A DNA stretch of 64,000 bases from JAUIAI01 sp041396685 (GCA_041396685.1 JAWKYD010000019.1:1-64000), one strand, 5' to 3'; positions 29,827 through 39,648 are shown, numbered from the stretch's first letter. The notes: generated by a model not told the origin, from the sequence alone. Program-made: numbers and translations.

Positions 29827-30320
29827 ATCCGCGCGTCGCGATGATCGTCACGGCCTCGACCGCAATACTCGGGTTGCTGGGGGCCTGCCAGGCGCCCGGG
29901 TCCGCACCCGACATGATCGCCTGCGCCCCACCGCCCGAGCAACAAGTGCCGGCAAGCGCGCCGACCTTGTCGCCATCGATTCAAGGCCCCCTCACGAACA
30001 CGATCCGGCTCAACGCCGTGCTCTATGGCGATGGCCTTTCCCGCCAGACCGTGGCCGTGCAGAATCTCGGCACGCGCCGAACCGAAACCGGCACGCTCTC
30101 GGTCATGGCAGCGCTCATGAACTGTTCCGGCTCGCCAATTGCCGCGCGTGCGCGCCTGACATTGCTCGACAAGCATCATCAACCCGTCGAGCCGACCTCT
30201 CCCTGGAAGCAGGTTCTGCTGTCGCCCGGCGGCATTGGCTGGTACCTCGAGCACAGTGCCACGGACGGCGATGTCGATTCGTATCTGATCGAGATCGGCC
30301 GGGATGTCTTTCCGGGTTGA
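29823..30320 (+). CDS. YcfL-like lipoprotein (DUF1425)
   Basis: 165 residues. Signal VTASTAILGLLGAC gives a lipidated Cys. A beta-rich domain follows: VQNLGTRRTETGTLSVMA, RARLTLLDKHHQPVEPTSPWKQVLLSPGG and SYLIEIGR. The order (xx-ARLTLLD...W....L.PGG) is that of YcfL/DUF1425 proteins. It starts in an ATGA overlap with the COG3014-like gene, so it is translationally coupled to it. Convergent with the PhoD-like gene at 30327 with only six bases between stops; no terminator was seen. Confidence 0.7.
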   Translation: MNPRVAMIVTASTAILGLLGACQAPGSAPDMIACAPPPEQQVPASAPTLSPSIQGPLTNTIRLNAVLYGDGLSRQTVAVQNLGTRRTETGTLSVMAALMNCSGSPIAARARLTLLDKHHQPVEPTSPWKQVLLSPGGIGWYLEHSATDGDVDSYLIEIGRDVFPG

Positions 30321-30326
30321 CGCCGT

Positions 30327-31241
30327 TCAGCGAGCCGACATCGCGTCCTTGACCCAGCCCGGCAGGGCCCAGTCGTCGCGGGCCACCGTGAAGTCGGCCC
30401 GCTGACGCGCGACCCGGCTGACGAGCTCGACCCGCATCTGCTGTCCGGTCAACGTAAGCAGGCCGTAGTTGGCCTGCAGGTCTTGCGTGATCAGATCGCG
30501 GCGAGCAACGCCCGAGCTGACGATTTCGATCAGGCCGGAATCGTCGCAGACCGCATTGGCATGGATATCGCCCGTCACGAGCACCACGCCGGGCCGGGCA
30601 CGCAGCAGTGCGACCATGCGGTCGCAGGCAGCCTCATAGGTCTGCCAGCTATCGAAGAACTTGTGATGAAACGGAAACGCCGACACCACGATCAGAAACC
30701 GCGACGGCACGCGCCGCGCCTCGCGCTCGAACCATTGCCATTGGTCGGCGCCGAGAACGGCGTCACGTGCCTGCCTGAACGGCGCCAACCGGGTTCGGTA
30801 AAAGCGCGTATCCAGGATGATGACATCGACCAATTGCCCGAACGTGCTGCGACTGTAGACATCGAGTCCCGTACGCGGCGGCGACAAATACCGCACGAAC
30901 ACCTGACGTGACACCTCCGACAGCGCCCGCGGCGCGTCATCGCCAACCCGATCGTTGCCGATGAAATCATGGTCGTCGTAGGCGGCCAGCACCGGCTTGC
31001 CGTGTTCGCGCATGTCGGCCAGCAGGGCAGCGAAGTTCGGCTCGGCGAACTGCGCGGCATAGCGAGATTCAAGATCGCGCGCAAGGGCGCCGACTTCGTC
31101 GTGATAGTCGTTGCGCAGATAGATGGTGTCGCCCGTCAGTAACAAGAGGTCGGGCTCGTGCTGCGCGATCTGTCTCCAGATGGGTTGTGAAGGAACGTCC
31201 TGAACCTTTGCGCACGAGGCGAAGGCGATCTTGAAGGTCAT
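30327..31241 (-). CDS. PhoD-like metallophosphoesterase, stand-alone, locus 1
   Basis: The ATG at 31241 overlaps the porin stop (ATGA) and gives 304 residues. Metal-binding motifs: LLLTGDTIYLRND, AAYDDHDFIGNDR, IILDTRFYRTRL and VLVTGDIHANAV. These are the signatures of PhoD-type alkaline phosphatase/phosphodiesterase-like enzymes. The usual Tat signal of PhoD is absent, so it appears cytoplasmic. Last gene of a four-gene overlapping operon with the giant GMC/hydrolase/PhoD protein, the binding protein and the porin. The operon thus encodes two PhoD-like activities. Confidence 0.85.
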   Translation of the reverse strand: MTFKIAFASCAKVQDVPSQPIWRQIAQHEPDLLLLTGDTIYLRNDYHDEVGALARDLESRYAAQFAEPNFAALLADMREHGKPVLAAYDDHDFIGNDRVGDDAPRALSEVSRQVFVRYLSPPRTGLDVYSRSTFGQLVDVIILDTRFYRTRLAPFRQARDAVLGADQWQWFEREARRVPSRFLIVVSAFPFHHKFFDSWQTYEAACDRMVALLRARPGVVLVTGDIHANAVCDDSGLIEIVSSGVARRDLITQDLQANYGLLTLTGQQMRVELVSRVARQRADFTVARDDWALPGWVKDAMSAR

Positions 31242-32407
31242 CGTCTTCTCGCTCCGAATTGGCACCCCTGCGCGTCGAAGCCGTATTCGCAGGCAAGCTC
31301 ACGGTGGAACGAGACCGACATGCCGATGCTGATCGCGCGCGCATCCCCGCCAGGGGAGAACGGCAGTATCGCCGCATTATCTGCGGCCAACGGAAGCATG
31401 GCACCCGCGCCATTGCGAACCGCGCCCCACGAAACGTAGGTCTGCACTCGGCGCGACAGGAAGCGCGTATAGCGAACGCCCAGCGTGTGCGAACGGCCTT
31501 GCGCCTCGAGGCGATGCCTGGTGTACTGCAGTGCGAAACGATCATTACCTACCGGCACCGAGATGCCGAAGCCCGTGACGATTGCCCGGCCGCCGCCCCA
31601 CCGCCGCGCATGCACGAACGGCACCGTTAGTGTCACGCCCTCGTAGGGGACGGAAAGCCCGACGAGCGAACTGCTCCGCCGCGCCTCGCTGCCTTCGGCA
31701 CGCCAATGCTCGCGCCGATAGCCAGCCGCCACGACGAATGCTCCGGCCGTGTAGCTGAGCACGGCATCCTGGCCTATGATGCCCCGCCCCGAAGCGCTGA
31801 GACTCGCGCTCGCCTCGTCCAGACTGACCATGGCATCGAGCCGAACGCCCGAAAGGAACGGGCTGAGGTAGCGGATCGCATTGCAGTCGAACGCCTGAAT
31901 CTGCGTGGCCAGCGATGACAGTGCGCCCCAGCCATGGAAGTTGAACCGATCAAGCCGTCCGAGCATCTCCATGCTGGGGGTCTGTTCACGTCCCAACCGC
32001 CACTCGCCGGCGGGCGTCGTCAGCCCGAGAACCGTGCGCCGGCTGCCCTGGCCTGGCGGCATCGCGCACCGTACGGGCATGGGCGTCACGCCATCGACGT
32101 GGTCTGGCAACGCGCCACCCAGCGCGATGCTCGGGTTCGTGTCCCGCAACCCTCGAGCCGCGTCGATGCCGGCATCGATCTCGGTGAACACCGACCACCC
32201 CGGGGCCAGCCGCTCCCGGATGCGCAGGCCCACGGTGCTCGCCCGGCCGACGCCACTGAGCACGTTGCCCGCCCCACCGGCGTCGTTCGATGCGTAGCCC
32301 ACCGATAGATCCATGTGGCCGCGCAACTCGGTATCGGCCGCGGACGCTGTCACCGGAATGGCAGCGGCGATGAACAGCACGACGCCGCAAGCGCGTTCAG
32401 CCCACAT
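31238..32407 (-). CDS. Outer-membrane porin
   Basis: 389 residues from the ATG at 32407, with a signal peptide (ERACGVVLFIAAAIPVTASAA) and mature start DTELRGHMDLSVGYASND. The body alternates hydrophobic and polar residues as in betaproteobacterial 16-strand porins: STVGLRIRERLAPGWSVFTEID, RRTVLGLTTPAGEWRLGREQ (a porin loop-3-type stretch), YLSPFLSGVRLDAMVSL and LGVRYTRFLSRRVQTYVSWG. It ends in FGARRR rather than the usual aromatic residue, which is atypical. The gene overlaps the binding-protein gene by 11 bases and the PhoD gene by four. It suggests uptake of the operon's substrate. Confidence 0.82.
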   Translation of the reverse strand: MWAERACGVVLFIAAAIPVTASAADTELRGHMDLSVGYASNDAGGAGNVLSGVGRASTVGLRIRERLAPGWSVFTEIDAGIDAARGLRDTNPSIALGGALPDHVDGVTPMPVRCAMPPGQGSRRTVLGLTTPAGEWRLGREQTPSMEMLGRLDRFNFHGWGALSSLATQIQAFDCNAIRYLSPFLSGVRLDAMVSLDEASASLSASGRGIIGQDAVLSYTAGAFVVAAGYRREHWRAEGSEARRSSSLVGLSVPYEGVTLTVPFVHARRWGGGRAIVTGFGISVPVGNDRFALQYTRHRLEAQGRSHTLGVRYTRFLSRRVQTYVSWGAVRNGAGAMLPLAADNAAILPFSPGGDARAISIGMSVSFHRELACEYGFDAQGCQFGARRR

Positions 32408-33425
32408 GGCGAAGATATCGCGCAAGGTTGGCTCGGGTGAGGCGGTCGGCCCGATCACGCAACGCGGCAAGATCCGACGCCGGCCCGGGATCATCGGCAC
32501 GCCAGGCCTCGTAGGCCGTCTGGAAAGCATCGATCACCAGATCGGGCATGGCGAGCAACTTGAAGCCTTCGCCGAGCCTTCGGTCGAGCTCGACATCGTT
32601 GGCATGATGATCGCTGGCGAACGCGTCCAGAACGCTGGCGCGCACAATGGCCGGCAAACCGGCGCCAGCCGTCGCCTGCGCGGCGACGAGACGACCCAAT
32701 GCCGAGGCCTCGAACGTCAACCACGCAGTGGCCACGACACTGCGCAGGCCTGGGCTATAGCAGCGCAGCGGGGCGTCGAAAAGGCCGCGCCGCGCATCCA
32801 GGGCGGGCCCCTCGGACAGGATCAGATCGACCTCGCCGGTCGCCATTGCCGACACCCAGGCGCCCGCCGGCGGCGACACCAGCGTGATGCCAAGCCGCCC
32901 CAGAAAGCCGAACCGTGCCGGGTCGGCGGCCAGACGCAAGCCCTGCAGATCGGACGCCCGCACCAGTCGCCGATTGGACCAGAGGCCGAGGGAATCGGCA
33001 AAGATGCCAACCGGCAGACCCACGCCGCGAACCGGCGCCGGCGAACCACCACTGGTGAACGCCGAGTCAGCCGCCGGGCGCTCCGGCGCAAACCAGTGAG
33101 CGCAGATGTCGGCAACGCCGGGATCGAAGGCATGGGGCAGCATCGCCGCCGTGGCCAGCGCATCATCGACGCAGACCAGAGCGGAGTCGATCCACAGACG
33201 GCAAGGCACGCCCTGCGGATCGATCGGCAGACCGTTCAGTTTCAGCGCATTCAGTACCGCGTCAGTACGCGGATCGTCGGCTGACGCTACGACGGCGAGG
33301 GCACTCAGGCGACCGCCATCGGCCGAACCCGCTCCGGCCGGGCGCGATGCGAGTGCCGGCACGGTACCGAGACTCAACGATGCCGCCGTGCCCGCCGTTC
33401 GGCCCAGGAACCAACGTCTACTCAT
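32397..33425 (-). CDS. TRAP-type (DctP-like) solute-binding protein with Tat signal
   Basis: The ATG at 33425 yields 342 residues starting MSRRWFLGRTAGTAASLSLG, a twin-arginine signal. The C-terminal half has VRASDLQGLRLAADPARFGF, GITLVSPPAGAWVSAMATGE and VDLILSEGP, the pattern of TRAP dicarboxylate-type receptors (DLxGLKxR...Y.ALxxGxVD). The similarity is partial, so a related periplasmic receptor is possible. No TRAP membrane subunits are in the window. It overlaps the giant gene's stop by eight bases and the porin start by 11. Confidence 0.6.
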   Translation of the reverse strand: MSRRWFLGRTAGTAASLSLGTVPALASRPAGAGSADGGRLSALAVVASADDPRTDAVLNALKLNGLPIDPQGVPCRLWIDSALVCVDDALATAAMLPHAFDPGVADICAHWFAPERPAADSAFTSGGSPAPVRGVGLPVGIFADSLGLWSNRRLVRASDLQGLRLAADPARFGFLGRLGITLVSPPAGAWVSAMATGEVDLILSEGPALDARRGLFDAPLRCYSPGLRSVVATAWLTFEASALGRLVAAQATAGAGLPAIVRASVLDAFASDHHANDVELDRRLGEGFKLLAMPDLVIDAFQTAYEAWRADDPGPASDLAALRDRADRLTRANLARYLRHVG

Positions 33426-36400
33426 GGCACGCTCCCTCTTTCCCGTAGGCGGCCGGATCACACACGCGAAAGCTGCACATCGGGCCTTGGGTCGTATGAA
33501 TGTCGAACAGGAGCTGATCTGCCGGCGAGCCGCGCGCCGGCAGGAAGGTCAGCTCTGCAAACTGACGCGGTTCATCGCTCAGAATCCGGATCTGCGTGTG
33601 CATCTCGAGCGCCCGCCCGATCCGGAGCGGATAGTCGGCAGCGGTCACGAAGTCGCGCGCCTTCGCGTTTGCAAAGGGCAACGGCGCATTCAGCCCCGAA
33701 CTGACCACGCTGTGCACGACCAGTGACTTGTCGGGCCGCCGCAGCGTGATGCGTGCCGCGCACGAAAGATGAGGGTCGCCCGATACGAACACCACATTGT
33801 CGGCGTCGTGGTCGAGCAATGCTTCGGCCATCCACTTTATGCTGCTCGGGTAGCCCGCCCAGTCGTCGGCCATGGCCAGTGTCGATGGATCGATGCATTC
33901 GTCCTGGCGAAGCAGGCCAAACGGGCTCCCGCACAAAACGAACCGCACGCCGCGCCAGTCACGCGTTTCTTCGAGCCAGGCGATCAACGCATCGGCCTGG
34001 TCGGCGCTGAACATGCGCCGCTCCTGCCAGCGCCTGGCCGAGGCTGGCTGTCGCTCGGAGCGCGTATCCATGGCGAAGCAAGGAATCGCCCCCACCTGAA
34101 ACGGACGCCACAGACCGCGCTGGACGACGCCATCGGGCCCCAAGCTCGGGTTGTCAGCGAGCGTACTGGCGGACAGCTCCCGGCGCCATTGATAGGTCAC
34201 GGCAGCGGCGAAACGCTGGCCGAAACTGTAGACGTCCTCGGCGCTTGCCGGCAGATCCTTGCGCCACCCCGACCAGTTGTCCGAGAACTCGTGGTCATCG
34301 AGCACCATCCAGGTCGGCAGCTCGCTCAACAGGTCGCGCATAGCGTGACTGCGAAACACCTCATCGTAGCGGACGTCGCCGGTGAATGCGGCGCGATAGC
34401 GTGCCGCGGCGCGCTCGGCAGATTCGGTGGTGTCGACCACGTTCGCGACGGCATCGACATAGATTTGGTCACCCAAGAGGAACAGCGCATCGGCGCCGTC
34501 GCATCCGTGGACTTCCGATCGATGGGTATGCGGACTCGCGGCACGGGCGCGCTCGAGCATCGCTGCAAAGAGGTGCTCGATCGCGTCGGTCTCCAAGAAC
34601 AGTCCTGGCCATCGGCAGGAGCCCAAGAGAATCCGCGTCGCAGTAGACATCGAGGAGCGGGGGTCCAGGTGATGAACCAGACGCTTGGTCCAGGGCTTGT
34701 CGAGATCGAACACACAGCGGATCTTGTTTCTGAGTACCTCTTGCACATCCGATCTGCGATCTTCGTTCTGCTTGTCATCGATGGGATTCTTGTCCGGCAC
34801 AGGCGCACGGATCGCGTCGGGCGTCGGTGAGCCATCCAAGATTCGCGGCGTCGGCGACAGGCTCGTTGCGAAGATGACGGGATCGTCCGATCCAGAAGAC
34901 GACGCACTGGCCGACGCCTCCAACACCAACCGCCCGCGCTGCGTCTTCGTCATTCCAAAGAACACTTCGATCGGCAATGACTGCCATCCGAACTTCACAC
35001 CCGGCAGGGCGACGCCCTGACCCAGTGACCCGACTGCCTCGAGTGGAACGGTCGCCTCGAGAAGAAGAAAGTTCCCGGGAATGACGATGCCACCGACGCG
35101 GTCGTTGGCGCGCAGAAAAATCTGCCGAACGCTCGACGACCCGCCCCGCTCCTGGTCGGATCCGCGGATCTCGACCGTGTCTGCCGGCTTCACGACCTCG
35201 GTGCCGTAGGGGCGCAACTCGAACCAGATGTTGAGCCGAATATCGGTGCGACCATCGCTGTTCAGCACCTGGTAGTCGATGATCGGGCCGCCCAGTGGCG
35301 TATTCTGGATGTAGTGGTCCGGCGCCATTGCCGCGGCCCGCAAGAAGGCATCGGACACGCGGGTTTGCGCGTACCCAGCGGGGTCCCTGAGGAATTCACT
35401 CAGTACGGCGAAGCGCTCGGCATTTTTCGACCCGAATACGAAATCCATATGCCCGACGCCGGGTGGCATGTATAGCGCGACCGGATAGGTCATCGACTGA
35501 TTAGAGGTCTTGCGTGTCACGTGACCCGTTTTCGGATCATGCTCGGTCTCGGGCGTATTCAATACGCCGTCGAGCAACAGAAACGACTTGGCGGCGCTGC
35601 GGGGGTCGAAGACGCGATTGTCGAGCCCCGTCGCGAACAGGGTCGGCATCTTCCAATACCGGGTGAAATTCTCCTGCTTCACATAGACATCGGCACCGTC
35701 ATGGTCGGTGAGACGATGACGCAGCAGACAAAAGAAGATGTGCTTGAAATAGTCGATGTGCGCGGCGCCCATGATGTCGCCCAAGGCCGACAGCGTCGCC
35801 GGGGAAACGTTGTCGTGGGTCCAGTCCGGGCCGTAGAAGAGCGTCACCCGATTGCACAGGGCACGCGCGAAATCGCAGGTGGCCTCGCTTTCGAGAAAGT
35901 GCCGGTCATCGATGTCGTGGCTCCAAGGGAGCGACGCGGCAAGCCGGTCGATGATCTGGTCGATGCCCGAGGCGACGGCGGGCGTCGGCGGCGGATCGGC
36001 ATCCACCAGCGACTCCATATCGGGCCAGTCCGCCTTGCTGATCGGCGGGACGACCTGAATGACTTCGTCTTCGAGGGCATCACGATAGAACGCGGCAAGC
36101 GCCGCCGACACGCGGTTGTATGGCGAGGGCACGATCCACGGATGCACGGCATGCAGAATCAGCGCACCGATGTTGCGGGGCTTGTCGTTGATCACCGCCT
36201 CGACATGGCCCCCCAGCACAGACATGGCAAAGGCAGCCGCGCCAATGCAGTGTGCGAAGACGTCGACCTCGCGCACGTCGCGGCGGCCAAGCTCGCAGAA
36301 CAAGACCTCGAGGGCAGCCGGAATATCGAACCTGGCGACATCGTCGATCGACGTGGGCAGCTTGCAGGTATCACCCAGCAGATTCGATAGTCGATGATCC

Positions 36401-39400
36401 AACACCCACACATCGCGTCCGTGGTCCAGGAAGTAGCCCACCATGCTTTGTTCGGCCGTTTGAGTGGCGAACAGCTCGCCGCCGTGCGCTAGACCGTGGA
36501 CCAATAGCAGCGGCGGCAACGCCGGTGAGGGCGACAAAGGGCTTTCGAAATGGCTCAGGCGCAGCCTGATCTGGTCGTCGGCGCGCTCGCGATCACTGCC
36601 GCCACGCGAAGCAAAGAACCAATGCTCAGTCGGCGCCGAGAGGGCACCGCTGGCGAGCCTGACGTGCGACAGTGGCTTCATTGCCGCTGGCACGGGCGCA
36701 CGACGCGTGTAATTGCTGCCTGCGAATGCCCAGTAGTGTGTGCCGATCAGCGCTCGAAGCCACAGACCGATGAGATCGACCAAACCGACGATTGTCTCGA
36801 GCGAGGTGCGTTGACCCGAGAACTGGTACAGATTGCCGCGCATCAGATCCAGGACGTCGACCCGCATCGGCACCGTGACGGCGGAGCGCGGGTCGCCGTC
36901 GATCGTGAGCTCGACCTCCATCTCGAGCAACGCATCCCAGATCTGCGGCACGCCATGCGCATAGGCGAGACGCTTGCATCCGACCAAATGAATCGAGCGC
37001 GGTGTCCCGCCCGCCATCGGCAGGTCGAACACGGCCTCGTAGCGGAGCTCGCGCCAGCCGACGTGGAGCGCGCCTCGCCGCATGAACTGACCGAGACCAC
37101 CGATGCTATCGCTAGCAGACTGAATGCGACCATCCTCGGGCGATGGCACACAGGCAAAAGCGGCTGGGTCTTCTTCGATGCCGACGCGCCGACGCGCCGC
37201 GACCTTCTCTCGAGAGACTTGTCGTCTGTCGGGATAGGCTGTCATCGCGAGATCGATCCGGTCGAGGAAATCGGCGGCGTCGGCCGGCCGATCCAGCGCC
37301 AGAAGCTCGAGCGTGGCGGTGCCCTCTGCCGGCTTGCCATTGCGAAAAATCGACACCGGCATGCCGTCGAAGGGGTTGGTCCGAGCCTCGGAGAAAAAGC
37401 CCGAGGCCTGAGGGTGTTCGCCGATTTCGTCGGGAAGGTCGTAGGTGGTCAGTTGCACGCTTCCCGTCCAGCAAGTCTCGCTTGGGTCACGCAACCAGCT
37501 TTGCAGGCTTGTGCCGACGTCGAACCGCATCGCTAGTCCGGCGCGTCCTTCGACGACACGATCATAGAGCGATCGACCTTGATCTTCCTCCGCGAAGTGA
37601 TCGAACACAGGCCGCCAGGCTTCCGACAATGCAAGCCCGATCTGCGTACTCTCGGATTCGCGCTGGCGGGCAGCCCTCGTCGTGCGGCTGTAGAGCACTT
37701 CCCGGAAGCAAACCTCGGTAGCGCCTGGCGGTGTCACAGGCAGCCGTGGGCGTAACGGCGGTTGCCAAAATGCCGCGGCCTCGAGTTTCGTCGATGCCGC
37801 GCGGCCCGGCGCGGCGGCGTATTGGGCGGCAAGAGCCCTCGCCGCCCTCAGGCTGAGGGCGCTGATCGTCCAGAGCGGATTGGCACCCAGACCGACGGGA
37901 ATGAAGGCACCATCCATGACATGAAGACCGGCGTGCACCGATTCAGGACGCGAACCCCTGGGGTTGTAGACACGGCCGAGATCATCGACCACACCCGTGC
38001 GGACCGACTCTCCCATCGGACAACCACCGAGCGGATGGACGGATAACACCTGGCCATCGAGGTCATCGGTGACCTCGGCGAACTCGTCGGGCAGCAACTT
38101 CCAAAGCGGATTGGTGATGTAGTAGCCGCCATCGAACCCGCTGGATGCGAACGCGCCGGCCTCGGCACGCTTGAGCGCGCCGTGCAGCTTCAAGCTGACG
38201 GGGTCGTTCAGGGCATACTTCAACGAGACACGAAGCTTGCCGAACGGGGGCTGCGCGCCGGCATCCAGCCAGACATTGCCGTCGCCGTGGCCACCGCTCA
38301 TCGCAAGCAGCGTCTGGCTGTGATTCAGCAGTTCGGGATGCAAGCCGATGGGATCGCTCTCGGGCCGGTCGGCAAGAAAACGCGGCATCTCGTCATGGGT
38401 GTTCAGGTAGGCGAGCCCGATCGTGGAGAGCAGCGTCCCCATGAACGGCGCCAGTGAGTACGGAATTGAGCCGTCCTCGATCATGGTGTCGGCCGGCAGC
38501 GCCGACTCCGGGCCATCCGGGCGGATCATGCCCAGGATCGTGGGACCCACATTGGCGAACTGATCCGGTGCCTGCATATGCGCGGTGGAGTACACCGGCC
38601 GACCTTGCCCGAATCCGAATGCCAGCATGTCGCCGTTGCCGCTGAATCGGCGCCCGAGCATCGGGGAGAAGCACAACTCACTTGTGAGCGAGCGCAGCAA
38701 AATCTCGGTGCTACCCAGGGCACCCGCGCAAAGGATCACGTCGGCCGCCAGGATGTCGATGCATTCGGCGGTATCTGGCGATTTGGTCTCGGGCGTCGGC
38801 GCCAGCTTCACGCACCACTGCAACGGACGCCCGGATGGACTGAGCGCCGCACCGGGCGCACATCGGAGCGACAAAACGGTCGCACCGGTGAAGAACTGCG
38901 CACCAGCCGTCACTGCCTGCGGAATCACGTTCAGCGCCAGCGTGTTCTTGGCCTGATAGTTGCAGCCCGTCACGCAGTTGCCGCAGCCGATGCAGGCCTT
39001 TTGCTCGACACCGCATGCATTGACGCCATCACGGCTGGTCACCGCGATCGGCGCAGGCTCACAGGTGACACCGCGCAACGCTCCCGCCAAGCGCTGCAGG
39101 GACTGATACTTCGCGAAATGCTCGGTGCCGGGGAACGGCTGCGCGCCGAGAGTGCGCGTGACCTCTCGGCCGAGCGAGAAAATGCGGTCGATGTCGTCGC
39201 GAACCCGCTTGGGCCACGCATCATCCGAGAACACCTCGCGCCGCGGCGCAACCACGACCCCGGCATTGATCAGAGACCCGCCGCCGATACCCGAGCCCGT
39301 CACGAACGCGCAGTCTTTGTAGGCGCGGATATCGAACAAGCCCATGGAATTGCCAATGGGCGCCTTGTCGTTGTCGCGTGAGTAGCGAATATGGCCGACC

Positions 39401-39648
39401 GCCTCGTCGATGGATTCGGGGAACTCACCCGTTCGATACTCCCGCCCGCGCTCGAGAACCCAGACCCGCGCGCCACTGCGCGCCAACTCGCGGGCGGCAA
39501 ACGCGCCACCGTAACCGCTGCCCACGATCAGGACGTCGCATTCGAGCCTGCGGCCATCGAGCAATGCGTGTACCGAACGTGAAAGTTCCTTTCCCCCGCT
39601 GGCCGTTTCGTTCATGTTATTCGCCGGCTTGACATCATTTGAACTCAT
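33418..39648 (-). CDS. Giant three-part protein: GMC oxidoreductase, Cys-type alpha/beta hydrolase, PhoD-like phosphoesterase
   Basis: About 2,076 residues from the ATG at 39648 (starts at 39615 or a TTG at 39687 are possible; none has a strong ribosome site). Residues 38-620 are a GMC/cholesterol-oxidase-like flavoenzyme: FAD motif VGSGYGGAFAAREL, a ferredoxin-like cluster ACIGCGNCVTGC (about 219-229), HPLGGCPMGE with the active-site His, and NPLWTISAL. Residues 640-1000 form a beta-rich region without a name. The alpha/beta hydrolase (1045-1420) has LLLVHGLAHGG and the nucleophile elbow FAHCIGAA, with Cys in place of Ser. A beta-rich linker follows. The C-terminal PhoD domain (1670-2076) has LLGDQIYVDA, VLDDHEFSDN and VSGDPHLSC. 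No signal peptide. The 6.2-kb frame is uninterrupted. First gene of an overlapping operon. Confidence 0.85.
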   Translation of the reverse strand: MSSNDVKPANNMNETASGGKELSRSVHALLDGRRLECDVLIVGSGYGGAFAARELARSGARVWVLERGREYRTGEFPESIDEAVGHIRYSRDNDKAPIGNSMGLFDIRAYKDCAFVTGSGIGGGSLINAGVVVAPRREVFSDDAWPKRVRDDIDRIFSLGREVTRTLGAQPFPGTEHFAKYQSLQRLAGALRGVTCEPAPIAVTSRDGVNACGVEQKACIGCGNCVTGCNYQAKNTLALNVIPQAVTAGAQFFTGATVLSLRCAPGAALSPSGRPLQWCVKLAPTPETKSPDTAECIDILAADVILCAGALGSTEILLRSLTSELCFSPMLGRRFSGNGDMLAFGFGQGRPVYSTAHMQAPDQFANVGPTILGMIRPDGPESALPADTMIEDGSIPYSLAPFMGTLLSTIGLAYLNTHDEMPRFLADRPESDPIGLHPELLNHSQTLLAMSGGHGDGNVWLDAGAQPPFGKLRVSLKYALNDPVSLKLHGALKRAEAGAFASSGFDGGYYITNPLWKLLPDEFAEVTDDLDGQVLSVHPLGGCPMGESVRTGVVDDLGRVYNPRGSRPESVHAGLHVMDGAFIPVGLGANPLWTISALSLRAARALAAQYAAAPGRAASTKLEAAAFWQPPLRPRLPVTPPGATEVCFREVLYSRTTRAARQRESESTQIGLALSEAWRPVFDHFAEEDQGRSLYDRVVEGRAGLAMRFDVGTSLQSWLRDPSETCWTGSVQLTTYDLPDEIGEHPQASGFFSEARTNPFDGMPVSIFRNGKPAEGTATLELLALDRPADAADFLDRIDLAMTAYPDRRQVSREKVAARRRVGIEEDPAAFACVPSPEDGRIQSASDSIGGLGQFMRRGALHVGWRELRYEAVFDLPMAGGTPRSIHLVGCKRLAYAHGVPQIWDALLEMEVELTIDGDPRSAVTVPMRVDVLDLMRGNLYQFSGQRTSLETIVGLVDLIGLWLRALIGTHYWAFAGSNYTRRAPVPAAMKPLSHVRLASGALSAPTEHWFFASRGGSDRERADDQIRLRLSHFESPLSPSPALPPLLLVHGLAHGGELFATQTAEQSMVGYFLDHGRDVWVLDHRLSNLLGDTCKLPTSIDDVARFDIPAALEVLFCELGRRDVREVDVFAHCIGAAAFAMSVLGGHVEAVINDKPRNIGALILHAVHPWIVPSPYNRVSAALAAFYRDALEDEVIQVVPPISKADWPDMESLVDADPPPTPAVASGIDQIIDRLAASLPWSHDIDDRHFLESEATCDFARALCNRVTLFYGPDWTHDNVSPATLSALGDIMGAAHIDYFKHIFFCLLRHRLTDHDGADVYVKQENFTRYWKMPTLFATGLDNRVFDPRSAAKSFLLLDGVLNTPETEHDPKTGHVTRKTSNQSMTYPVALYMPPGVGHMDFVFGSKNAERFAVLSEFLRDPAGYAQTRVSDAFLRAAAMAPDHYIQNTPLGGPIIDYQVLNSDGRTDIRLNIWFELRPYGTEVVKPADTVEIRGSDQERGGSSSVRQIFLRANDRVGGIVIPGNFLLLEATVPLEAVGSLGQGVALPGVKFGWQSLPIEVFFGMTKTQRGRLVLEASASASSSGSDDPVIFATSLSPTPRILDGSPTPDAIRAPVPDKNPIDDKQNEDRRSDVQEVLRNKIRCVFDLDKPWTKRLVHHLDPRSSMSTATRILLGSCRWPGLFLETDAIEHLFAAMLERARAASPHTHRSEVHGCDGADALFLLGDQIYVDAVANVVDTTESAERAAARYRAAFTGDVRYDEVFRSHAMRDLLSELPTWMVLDDHEFSDNWSGWRKDLPASAEDVYSFGQRFAAAVTYQWRRELSASTLADNPSLGPDGVVQRGLWRPFQVGAIPCFAMDTRSERQPASARRWQERRMFSADQADALIAWLEETRDWRGVRFVLCGSPFGLLRQDECIDPSTLAMADDWAGYPSSIKWMAEALLDHDADNVVFVSGDPHLSCAARITLRRPDKSLVVHSVVSSGLNAPLPFANAKARDFVTAADYPLRIGRALEMHTQIRILSDEPRQFAELTFLPARGSPADQLLFDIHTTQGPMCSFRVCDPAAYGKEGACHE

